Assembly: GCA_025057995.1 (NCBI GenBank)
Contig: JANXEW010000001.1
Location: forward strand, 467,426 to 519,467
From: Thermofilaceae archaeon
GTDB taxonomy: Archaea > Thermoproteota > Thermoprotei > Thermofilales > Thermofilaceae
Length of the DNA stretch: 52,042 bases
Direction of reading: 5' to 3'
Both the position numbers and the translations under genes were made by a program. The notes under the pieces are model-generated. The model was not told the DNA's origin. It searched no databases and worked only from the letters and a program-made list of their open reading frames with translations. Positions 35,826 through 42,869 of this stretch are shown here, one piece after another (position 1 is the stretch's first letter; each line of letters opens with the position of its first letter).

Positions 35826-36149
35826 TCACCCTTTGTGGCGGCCTATCGCGTAAGATACCAATGCCGAGGCTCCGAATCCAGCTAGCAGTAATGAGACCGC
35901 TAGGTACGGGTTTGGAAGCAGGTTGAAGCTGCCCACCGTCGCGACGAGTGTAACAGTTAAAACGACGAGGCTCCAGAAAACGTCAACCGGCTCCTTCGCT
36001 GCCAGTTTGTGAACAGCTAACAGAGAAGTCGCCGTAAGCGAGAGAAGCGAGAGAGCTTGAAAGATGTTGAGTAACTCTACAGCCACAGCGGCTGTTAAAG
36101 CCGAGGCCAGGAAGAGAAATGTAGCTAGATAAATAGCCGTGGAAACCAT
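35826..36149 (-). CDS. Small four-helix membrane protein
   Basis: The 107-residue protein is almost entirely hydrophobic. It has about four transmembrane segments and short polar turns (KLAAKEP, LPNPYL, GRHKG at the end). No family is recognised. It is first in the minus-strand cluster of zinc-ribbon and SPFH genes, and its stop is only 7 bp before the next start. This indicates it is part of the same membrane-associated system. Confidence 0.65.
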   Translation of the reverse strand: MVSTAIYLATFLFLASALTAAVAVELLNIFQALSLLSLTATSLLAVHKLAAKEPVDVFWSLVVLTVTLVATVGSFNLLPNPYLAVSLLLAGFGASALVSYAIGRHKG

Positions 36150-36271
36150 GAGTGTCTACCTAATACATCATTATTAAGACTAGCGCCCCCGGCCGTCTTC
36201 TCCAGCTACTTGAGGAGATCAAACTACTTGTTAACCAACTCTAGGTAGCTAGCTTAAGCGTGAGAAGGTTA

Positions 36272-36279
36272 CTTTTATA
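36272..36279 (+). promoter_or_regulatory. Rightward TATA-like box with no gene behind it
   Basis: CTTTTATA at 36272-36279 is a good TATA-type match in the 208-bp gap between the small membrane protein gene and the 3' end of sufS, with both neighbours on the minus strand. A transcript would begin near 36302 and run into sufS antisense. The first bases include GGGATGA and, 12 nt later, CTAG, vaguely C/D-like, but there is no CTGA D box. A CCCCA/TGGGG inverted repeat (36281-36285 and 36303-36307) straddles the expected start. Confidence 0.35.
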
Positions 36280-36357
36280 GCCCCACGATGGTTGAAGTAG
36301 TTTGGGGATGAGCGGGCGACGGTCTAGTGAACGGTGAAGAACCTTCAGCGAGCGACC

Positions 36358-37605
36358 CTACTCTACCGGGCTCGAAGCCTTCTCAGCTATACTGGCGATC
36401 TCTGTTAAGGCTTGTACTAAAGTATCTACTTCTTCCTTCAAGTTGTAAAGGTAGAAACTAGCTCTGACGGTCCCCTCGTAGAGTCCCAGGTGTTCGTGTA
36501 GCGGTTGAGCACAGTGGAACCCGCTTCTAACGGCGATACCTTTCTGGTCTAGGATAGCCGCGACGGTGTGAGGGTCTAAGCCTTTAACGTTGAAAGGTAG
36601 GATACCGCACCTTTGCTCAGGTTTTGGACCGTAAACCTCGACGCCGTCGACCTCTGATAACTGTCTTAGAGCGTAAGACGTCAAACTTTCTTCGTAGCTT
36701 CTGATGTTGTCCATTCCCACTCTACTAAGGTACTCTACGGCTTCAGCTAGACCGACTGCGCCAGCTACGTTGGGCGTCCCTGCTTCAAACTTCCACGGAA
36801 GCTCGTTCCAGGACGCGTTGACGACTCCATCTTTCATCCTCACTTCCTTAACCATGTCTCCCCCGTAGAGGAAGGGTTCCATCTCCTCCAAGAGATCTTT
36901 TCTACCCCATAAGACTCCGATCCCACTCGGACCTAACATCTTGTGTCCGCTGAAAGCTAGGAAGTCGCACTCCAACTCGTTTACGTTAACTGGCATGTGT
37001 GGGACGCTCTGAGCCCCATCTACTAAGCAGACGGCTCCGACACTGTGCGCAAGCCTAGCTATTCTCCGAGCATCGATTATGGTGCCCAATACATTTGACG
37101 CATGCGTAACTGCAACGACTTTGGTTTTCTCGGATACAGCCAGCTCTAGTTCACCGTAATCCAACGTATACCCCCTTAAGCCTACGACCTTTACCCTAGC
37201 TTTTCTCTTTTTCGCAATCGCAGCCCAGGGTAGAAGGTTGCTGTGGTGCTCCATGACAGTAACGATGACCTCGTCCCCTTCAGCCAAGGTTCCCAGGCCA
37301 AAGGAGTAAGCTACGAGGTTGATGGCCTCCGTGGTGTTCCTCAAGAATATTACCTCGCGCCAGTCTCTAGCGTTTATAAATCGAGCTACTGTTTCGTGAG
37401 CTTTCTCATAGACCTCGCTAGCCTCTCTGCTCAACCTATGGATACCTCTATGTATGTTCGCGTACTTCGTCTCGTAGAATCGGGTAAGGGCTTCAATGAC
37501 CTGCCTCGGCTTCTGCGACGACGCTGCGTTGTCCAAGTAGATTACGCCGGTAGCGAGTAGAGGGAAATCCTTTCGTATTTCGTACGGATCTAGCACAGTT
37601 GTCAT
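36358..37605 (-). CDS. sufS: Cysteine desulfurase, SufS type
   Basis: The 415-residue protein is a class V aminotransferase-fold desulfurase. The PLP Lys is K222 in AFSGHKMLGPSG and the persulfide Cys is C365 in RSGFHCAQP. That short active-site loop defines group II (SufS/CsdA) rather than IscS. It removes sulfur from cysteine to give persulfide for Fe-S cluster or thio-cofactor synthesis. No SufB, SufC, SufD or SufE gene is in the window, so the sulfur acceptor is elsewhere. The ATG start at 37605 is used. Thiamine genes lie nearby, but the archaeal Thi4 here probably uses free sulfide. Confidence 0.93.
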   Translation of the reverse strand: MTTVLDPYEIRKDFPLLATGVIYLDNAASSQKPRQVIEALTRFYETKYANIHRGIHRLSREASEVYEKAHETVARFINARDWREVIFLRNTTEAINLVAYSFGLGTLAEGDEVIVTVMEHHSNLLPWAAIAKKRKARVKVVGLRGYTLDYGELELAVSEKTKVVAVTHASNVLGTIIDARRIARLAHSVGAVCLVDGAQSVPHMPVNVNELECDFLAFSGHKMLGPSGIGVLWGRKDLLEEMEPFLYGGDMVKEVRMKDGVVNASWNELPWKFEAGTPNVAGAVGLAEAVEYLSRVGMDNIRSYEESLTSYALRQLSEVDGVEVYGPKPEQRCGILPFNVKGLDPHTVAAILDQKGIAVRSGFHCAQPLHEHLGLYEGTVRASFYLYNLKEEVDTLVQALTEIASIAEKASSPVE

Positions 37606-37676
37606 AATTCATACTCTACTAGAAAAAAGTGACGCAACGACAGCAATAAAAAGGTCCTAAAGTCAACTTTCGCTTG

Positions 37677-37823
37677 ATGTCTAGAGACAGGATGCGAGTT
37701 GAGATTGAAAGGAGGAGAGCTGAAAGGAGAAAGCAGCAGTCTCAGTTGATGAAGCTGATTATATTACTCCTTGCCGCTCTCATGTTATCTTCTACTCTCC
37801 TGATCTTTCTGCTCGGTGGGTGA
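37677..37823 (+). CDS. 48-residue single-pass membrane protein
   Basis: This short frame encodes a basic, helical N-terminus (RVEIERRRAERRKQQSQ) followed by one hydrophobic helix of about 20 residues ending LLIFLLGG at the C-terminus. That is a tail-anchor layout with the charged part in the cytosol. The ATG at 37677 sits about 28 bp after a TATA-like CAATAAAAAGG at about 37644-37654, so a leaderless promoter supports it. It overlaps the 3' end of the opposite-strand gene by 39 bp. No family is recognised. The clean charge and hydrophobicity split and the promoter argue that it is real. Confidence 0.62.
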   Translation: MSRDRMRVEIERRRAERRKQQSQLMKLIILLLAALMLSSTLLIFLLGG

Positions 37824-38273
37824 TTCTCTACTGCGGAGCCTCACGACTACCGCGACACCTTTAACCCCTTGAAAGCTAGTGCCGAGGAATAGGCTTGCAG
37901 ATACGAATCCCACGTTAGGGACTATGCCTATAATATTGCCGTGCTTCTTCTCGATTTCATCCAATACCCTAGCTAGTTTAGGTAAACTATCGTAGAAAGG
38001 GTCGGTGTCCACATATATCACGCTTATCCTCTCACCCTGGTATAAGACCTTCGCACCCTCCAGCGACGGCGTAGAGGTCTCTTCCGTTCTCCGTTCAAGT
38101 ACGCTGTAATCGCCGATCTTCTCTTCAAATAATACCTTCACAGCCTCTTCCCTGCTGAGTCCTCTACCGGTGAGCTTCATCAAATCGCTCTCTAACTTTG
38201 ACCTCGGGTCACCCCAAATGGTTGTACTCCGATAGTATCTGAGAAGAGCTTCATACAGTTTATCTAAATCCAC
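37785..38273 (-). CDS. Hypothetical protein
   Basis: The 162-residue protein has a helical N-terminal half (LDKLYEALLRYYRSTTIWGDP, then a short helix pair around LTGRGLSREEAVKVLFEE). A mixed alpha/beta C-terminal half follows (VIYVDTDPFYDSLPKL, NIIGIVPNVGFVSASLFLG). No family is recognised. I start it at the GTG at 38273 because a leftward ATATATAAC box at about 38294-38301 is centred 25 bp upstream. A longer in-frame start at 38354 would put 27 unlikely residues in front. Its 3' end overlaps the small membrane protein gene on the other strand. Confidence 0.66.
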   Translation of the reverse strand: MDLDKLYEALLRYYRSTTIWGDPRSKLESDLMKLTGRGLSREEAVKVLFEEKIGDYSVLERRTEETSTPSLEGAKVLYQGERISVIYVDTDPFYDSLPKLARVLDEIEKKHGNIIGIVPNVGFVSASLFLGTSFQGVKGVAVVVRLRSRESPTEQKDQESRR

Positions 38274-38555
38274 GATAGATCTAGTCGACCAGCATATATA
38301 ACACTTTTTAGCCGCCTGAAAACTCTCGCTCACCCCTCGGCATGCTCGCTGCAAGCGTGTATTAGAGGCCCGTAGTCACTTCTGTCTAGCTCAAATTTCT
38401 ATCATCCTGACACGCGTAGAAAACTTGGATTAACGTTAAGGGAGTTGCAAGTCGTGATCGAATCGGATGGGGTCAGTAGAGTAAAAACAGTTACAGGGTC
38501 TCGACCTGGAGCACATAGAGGATGAGATAAAATGTAGAAAGCTTGGGGTCTTTGT

Positions 38556-39938
38556 TCAATCTTTCTTTGAGCTCTTCCCCGACCCGAGAAGGGTTAGAAG
38601 TTTCTCTACGACTTCGACGGGGTCTGTACCTAAGATCCTCATCATAGCCTCCTTTCCTACGTCTCCGCGGTCATATATTACATCAGGTATTCTACCCGTC
38701 CTCCTATAGGCTTCATTGAGGATCCAAGCCATGGAAGCTCCTTCAACTCGTTTGACTTCTTCAGGCTCTAACCTTCTATCGATGAAAGCGACGAAGAATC
38801 CAAGCTCTTCAGCTCTCTTTATCAACCGTTCATCCGGCTTGACGTTGATAGCGGATCTAACGCTTGGGTCGAACTTGATCGCGTTTAACACCAGCCTAGC
38901 TATGTGGGATGAGGCGCCGAACTTGACTGGTCCAACAGCTTTTAAACGTCCAGCACATTTCACTATTCTCCCGGCGATGCCTGCTACATCCTTTTCGCTT
39001 TCAGCGTAGGTGGCGGGGAGCGACATCACCAGGTTCATCCCCACCTCGGGAACGACTTCAGAAACTATTTCGCTGTGCTTGAGTAGGAGCTCAAGGGCCT
39101 CTTCGACGCGAGTGATGGTGGAGTAGCGTTGAGCCATGATATCCAACCAGGCGATCGGGTTTACAGGGCAGTGACCCTTCCCAACTTTGAGACCATGCTT
39201 TATGGAAAGTGTAACGAACTCCTTCGCCCTTTTCACGGCTTGGGGGACTTCAACATTCTTTGCTAACTCAGCAGCTATAGCGGCTGAAAACGAGCAACCG
39301 GTCCCGTGGGTGCACCCCCCTTCAACTCTACCGGCCTCATAGAACTTGTACTCGCCCCGCCAGTAGAGGACGTCCACCGCAGCCCCGGGGATATGTCCGC
39401 CCTTGACTACAGCGCCTTCGCAACCAAGGTCTTCGACTATCCTCTTTGCGGCAAGCTTAGCGGATTCTAAGTCTTTTACCGCTATACCCGTTAAACGTTC
39501 TGCCTCGGGAGCATTCGGGGTCACCAGCTTTGCCAAAGGTATTAGCTCGTTTGCAAGCACGTTCTCTGCTTCCGAACGTAGCAGTCTAGCGCCGCTCTTC
39601 GCTATCATGACTGGGTCGACGACGAGTGGAAAGGGAAAGTCGTTAACAGCTTTTACCACGGCTCTAATTATATCCACGTTGCTCAACATGCCCGTCTTCC
39701 CTGCGTCTATGCCCATGTCCTCAGCGACGACTCTGATCTGTTCGTAAACCATCTCAGGTGGGAGGTCGTGAACCATCGTAACCTGATACGTGTTTTGAGC
39801 TGTAACGCTAGTTAACGCCACGGTACCGTGGACACCTAACACGGCAAAAGTTTTCAAATCAGCTTGAATACCAGCTCCACCCCCCGAGTCGCTTCCAGCG
39901 ATAGTAATAGCTATCGGAACGGGTTTAACGCGGTTCAC
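38556..39938 (-). CDS. thiDN: Bifunctional HMP-P kinase / thiamine-phosphate synthase, ThiD-ThiN fusion
   Basis: The 460-residue protein joins ThiD (residues 1-265) to ThiN (about 285-460). ThiD is shown by GSDSGGGAGIQADLKTF, DPVMIAKSGARLL and the C-terminal GTGCSFSAAIA motif. ThiD phosphorylates hydroxymethylpyrimidine phosphate to the diphosphate. ThiN, seen from PEVGMNLVMSLPATYAES and KFGASSHIARLVL, couples it to thiazole phosphate to make thiamine phosphate, as known for archaeal ThiN. The start is GTG at 39938. The gene is divergent from thi4 across 51 bp holding a palindrome, so both thiamine branches are probably co-regulated. Confidence 0.92.
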   Translation of the reverse strand: MNRVKPVPIAITIAGSDSGGGAGIQADLKTFAVLGVHGTVALTSVTAQNTYQVTMVHDLPPEMVYEQIRVVAEDMGIDAGKTGMLSNVDIIRAVVKAVNDFPFPLVVDPVMIAKSGARLLRSEAENVLANELIPLAKLVTPNAPEAERLTGIAVKDLESAKLAAKRIVEDLGCEGAVVKGGHIPGAAVDVLYWRGEYKFYEAGRVEGGCTHGTGCSFSAAIAAELAKNVEVPQAVKRAKEFVTLSIKHGLKVGKGHCPVNPIAWLDIMAQRYSTITRVEEALELLLKHSEIVSEVVPEVGMNLVMSLPATYAESEKDVAGIAGRIVKCAGRLKAVGPVKFGASSHIARLVLNAIKFDPSVRSAINVKPDERLIKRAEELGFFVAFIDRRLEPEEVKRVEGASMAWILNEAYRRTGRIPDVIYDRGDVGKEAMMRILGTDPVEVVEKLLTLLGSGKSSKKD

Positions 39939-39954
39939 GCCAGCTGGAGTAACG

Positions 39955-39978
39955 TAAGAGAAAAAAGTGTTTCTCTTA
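39955..39978. promoter_or_regulatory. Palindrome in the shared thiDN/thi4 promoter region
   Basis: The 51-bp gap between thiDN and thi4 contains TAAGAGAAA (39955-39963), a 6-bp spacer and TTTCTCTTA (39970-39978): perfect 9-bp arms. The AT-rich centre is about 26 bp from both start codons, which is where each TATA box should be. A dimeric regulator bound here would control both genes at once. Archaeal thiamine regulators of the ThiR kind are known from memory, but no ThiR gene is in this window. Confidence 0.6.
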
Positions 39979-39989
39979 AAGGTTCTGCG

Positions 39990-40769
39990 ATGAGCACGCT
40001 TGAATCCAGGATCACGAAAGCGATATGGAAGGCGACAGCTGAGGATTGGCTAGAGTTCTCCGAGGTCGATGTCATTGTCGTGGGAGCGGGTCCTGCAGGC
40101 TTGACCGCTGGAAAGTACTTAGCTGGAGACGGGTTGAAGACGTTGGTTCTAGAGAGGAGGTTAAGCTTCGGGGGTGGGATTGGCGGGGGAGGAATGATGC
40201 TTCACAAGGTTGCTGTAGGCTCGGGGGCTCTACACATCTTGGATGAGTTTGGGATACGACGCAAATACCTACCCGAGTTCGACTTGTACGTCGTAGACGC
40301 GGCTGAGCTTATGGCTAAGCTGGCTGCGAAGGCTTTGGACTCTGGTGCAAAGATCCTCACAGGGGTTTCGGTTGAGGACCTTATTGTTCGCGAGCAGCCT
40401 TTTAGAGTCGAAGGGGTTGTCGTGCAGTGGAGCGCTGTGCAGTTAGCCTCTCTTCACGTTGACCCAATCTTCATACAATCCAAGGCCGTAGTTGACGCTA
40501 CAGGTCACGACGCTGAGGTGTTGAAGGTTCTGGAGAGGAAGAACCCTCGAGCCGGTGTGAGAGTCGCAGGCGAGAGCTCTGCATGGGCCGAGGCTGGCGA
40601 AATTGCTGTAGTGGAGAAGGCGGGAAAAGTCGTCGAAGGGTTGTACACTACTGGGATGGCTGTAGCCTCACTCTACCAGGCTTACAGGATGGGCCCCATC
40701 TTCAGCGGCATGCTTCTCTCAGGAAAGAGGGTTGCGCAGGAGATAAGGAGGGATTTAAAGGGAAAGTAG
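39990..40769 (+). CDS. thi4: Thiazole synthase Thi4 (archaeal, His-type)
   Basis: The 259-residue protein has the Rossmann dinucleotide motif VVGAGPAGLTAGKYL (about residues 30-45), a GGGIGGGGMM loop and the C-terminal GPIFSGMLLSGKRVA block of Thi4. It builds the thiamine thiazole ring from NAD, glycine and a sulfur source. The position that in yeast is the sulfur-donating Cys is His here (H156 in ASLHVDPIF). That is the form known from methanogens to be a true catalyst using sulfide. I start it at the ATG at 39990, since a longer upstream frame would run back through thiDN. It is divergent from thiDN and shares its promoter region. Confidence 0.93.
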   Translation: MSTLESRITKAIWKATAEDWLEFSEVDVIVVGAGPAGLTAGKYLAGDGLKTLVLERRLSFGGGIGGGGMMLHKVAVGSGALHILDEFGIRRKYLPEFDLYVVDAAELMAKLAAKALDSGAKILTGVSVEDLIVREQPFRVEGVVVQWSAVQLASLHVDPIFIQSKAVVDATGHDAEVLKVLERKNPRAGVRVAGESSAWAEAGEIAVVEKAGKVVEGLYTTGMAVASLYQAYRMGPIFSGMLLSGKRVAQEIRRDLKGK

Positions 40770-40891
40770 TTTTCTCGGGAGGAGTTCAATAAGTGGCTTT
40801 TGAAAACCTTTCTAGTAGCCGTTTAATTTAAGCTTAACTTTAACATACACTTACCGAAACAGATATTTAGGTTTAAATTCTGGTTGGAGGC

Positions 40892-41431
40892 GTGGAGCGA
40901 AAGGTTTGCCTTATGTTGACGTCAGCCTCGTTGCTCGTCCCCTTGCTCAGCATCGCTTTAGCTGCGTTAATGGCAAGTTGGTTTAACTTATTTTACAACG
41001 CTTTAAGCGATTTAGGTCACGCGACGAGAAGTAGCGTTGCACCGATATTCAACTTTGGGCTTAGCGCTGGCGGCTTCTTGGTCTCAGCGACAGCTATTAC
41101 CTGTGCGGTTAAGAAATGCAAGTTGATCGGAGTAACCCTCGCTATAGCTGGTTATATTCTCGTGTTGATCGCCGTATTCGATGAAGTGTACGGTTGGCTA
41201 CACTTCTACGTTTCCGTAGCGTTCTTCCTTTTGATAGCTGTATTGCTTGTAGAGTACGCTTTCGAGAACAGGGGTTTGAAGGGCGCACTGGCTCTGCTGG
41301 CGACACTCGTCGGAGTTGTATCGTGGTTCCTGCACCTAGTATACCGCATACCGCCTGGCGCCGCGATACCCGAGCTAGTATCGATAGCTGTAGCAGCCCC
41401 CTTTTACGTGGAGTTTATTCTCCGAAGGTAA
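40892..41431 (+). CDS. DUF998-type membrane protein
   Basis: The 179-residue protein has six predicted transmembrane segments. The conserved DUF998 elements are NALSDLGHATRSSVAPIFNFGL after the first helix and a conserved Glu/His region (DEVYGWLHFYVSV) mid-protein. DUF998 membrane proteins have no settled function. The start is GTG at 40892. A TATA-like AGATATTTAGG at about 40860-40870 is 25 bp upstream. It stands alone, with a T-rich run (TCTTTTTTTG, about 41471-41480) downstream that could terminate it. Confidence 0.82.
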   Translation: MERKVCLMLTSASLLVPLLSIALAALMASWFNLFYNALSDLGHATRSSVAPIFNFGLSAGGFLVSATAITCAVKKCKLIGVTLAIAGYILVLIAVFDEVYGWLHFYVSVAFFLLIAVLLVEYAFENRGLKGALALLATLVGVVSWFLHLVYRIPPGAAIPELVSIAVAAPFYVEFILRR

Positions 41432-41538
41432 GGTGTCAACCGCTTTACTCTACCTGAGTTAAACATCATATCTTTTTTTGACCTGTTTGCCCAAATGTGT
41501 GTCAACATATTCGTAGAAGATAGTTTATAATACTAGTA

Positions 41539-41556
41539 ATATCATAGCTATGATAT
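41539..41556. promoter_or_regulatory. 18-bp perfect palindrome at the start of the ATPase gene
   Basis: ATATCATAGCTATGATAT is a perfect palindrome ending 1 bp before the ATG of the ATPase-nuclease gene. A TATA-like TAGTTTATAATA (41521-41532) lies just upstream, so the palindrome covers the expected transcription start. This is the arrangement of a repressor operator. A perfect 18-bp match is unlikely by chance in a short intergenic region, though the local AT-richness raises the odds. Confidence 0.6.
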
Positions 41557-41557
41557 C

Positions 41558-42838
41558 ATGGTGGAGATAGAAAGGTGGGAAGGCGCTTGGCTGGCACGTG
41601 AGAACTCGTGGACGCTCGTATACGGGCGCAGGAAGACTGGCAAGACTTTCCTCCTGAAGCGAAACGTCCGATGGGAAGTGTATTATACTGTTGGGAGAAG
41701 CGGCTTCGGGATCCTTGAAACTAGAAGTGGGGAACGCAGTGTAGTTTCATACAAGGAGGGTTTGGAAGCTGTACTTGACACGGTGAGGAGAGGGGGGACA
41801 GCGGTCCTCGACGAGTTCCAGAGGTCTCCAGAGTGGACTTGGGACTTGATCTCTACTGTGAAGGATGAGGGGGGTGGGAGGCTGATTCTCTGCGGCTCAA
41901 GCCTAGGCGTTGCGACACGCGTCTACGATAGGAGAAGTTCGCTGTTGGGAATCCTAGCTCCGTTTAAGGTCGACATCGCATCCCCTTCAGACACGATAGC
42001 TTCCCTTTCAAAGCATCTACCTGCCCGCCCCTCTCTCCTTTGGAGTATACTGGCTCGCGACCCTTGGTTACTAGGTCTGATAAAACCGGGAAAGAACCCC
42101 TTCGACGAGTTAGTCGCTAGATTGCCAACCCTGATACCTTCCGCAGCTGGGCTTGTAGGAGAAGTCTTCAGGGAGGAGGAGAGGGAGTTGACGCGGCTCT
42201 ACGATGCTACGCTAAGGGTTTTAGCCCAAGGTTACTGGACTTCAGGTGCAATAGCCCAAAAGCTGTACGAAGCCGGGCTTCTTGAAAGACCAGAGGCTTC
42301 AGCTGTCACAGGAGTCCTCGATCAGTTGTCGAAGATGGGGCTGGTTGAGAGAGTGAAACTGTGGAAGACGAGGCATGCTCGCGTATACTACAGGCACCGG
42401 TCCAGCCTCTTATCGATTCTGATGTACGTCGAGGAAAGGTACCCGGATGAAACCCCGCCAGCTAACACGTTACCCTCCCTACTGGGATTAGAGGCTCAAT
42501 TCTTTGTCGGTGAACTCTTAGCGGAAGTTAAGGGGCTTTCAAGAGCTTACACTGTAGCAAGGGAGGGTGACATTGACGTAGTCTTAATGCGAGGCGACAC
42601 GCCTGTCATCGGTTACGAGGTGAAGCTTGGATCGATCTCTTCTGCGGAGGCTAAAAGGGCTACGGACAGGATCAAGGGTCTGGGGATACCGAAAACCGGT
42701 CTTGTCAGCCTTACTGATGAACCGGATGGACTGGCCGACGAGGTAGTGGGTCCAGATGAACTCTTTAGGTTAGCCAATGCTTTCTCTAGAAAAAGATTAT
42801 CTAGCTTGTACGTGAACAGGTTGGAAGGCGATAACTGA
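41558..42838 (+). CDS. Archaeal AAA-type ATPase with winged-helix and nuclease-like C-terminal domain (DUF234 type)
   Basis: The 426-residue protein starts with a compact ATPase domain: Walker A VYGRRKTGKT (K29), Walker B GTAVLDEFQR, and a sensor-like LILCGSS. A winged-helix region follows near residues 215-290 (WTSGAIAQKLYEAG ... LGLVERVK). The C-terminus has a PD-(D/E)xK nuclease-like pattern, GDIDVVLMRG then GYEVKLGSI, as in DUF234-type archaeal ATPases. These are abundant in archaea and of uncertain function, possibly DNA-related or defence-related. The 18-bp palindrome at its start suggests repression, perhaps by itself. No partner gene is evident. Confidence 0.85.
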   Translation: MVEIERWEGAWLARENSWTLVYGRRKTGKTFLLKRNVRWEVYYTVGRSGFGILETRSGERSVVSYKEGLEAVLDTVRRGGTAVLDEFQRSPEWTWDLISTVKDEGGGRLILCGSSLGVATRVYDRRSSLLGILAPFKVDIASPSDTIASLSKHLPARPSLLWSILARDPWLLGLIKPGKNPFDELVARLPTLIPSAAGLVGEVFREEERELTRLYDATLRVLAQGYWTSGAIAQKLYEAGLLERPEASAVTGVLDQLSKMGLVERVKLWKTRHARVYYRHRSSLLSILMYVEERYPDETPPANTLPSLLGLEAQFFVGELLAEVKGLSRAYTVAREGDIDVVLMRGDTPVIGYEVKLGSISSAEAKRATDRIKGLGIPKTGLVSLTDEPDGLADEVVGPDELFRLANAFSRKRLSSLYVNRLEGDN

Positions 42839-42869
42839 AGCGAACTAGTTGAGTGTAGCCTTTAGCCTA

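Noticed and set aside
36302-36357. Possible C/D sRNA (GGGATGA then CTAG after 12 nt)
   Set aside because: No CTGA D box at the expected place; D boxes are the most conserved element.
38385-38410. Minus-strand AGGATGA followed after 12 nt by CTAG
   Set aside because: No D or D' box of the CTGA type, so not supported as an sRNA.
38380-38555. Plus-strand frames reading RKLGLTLRELQVVIESDG and, after a shift, GLDLEHIEDEIKCRKLG
   Set aside because: They need a frameshift and have no promoter or family match; not enough to call a pseudogene.
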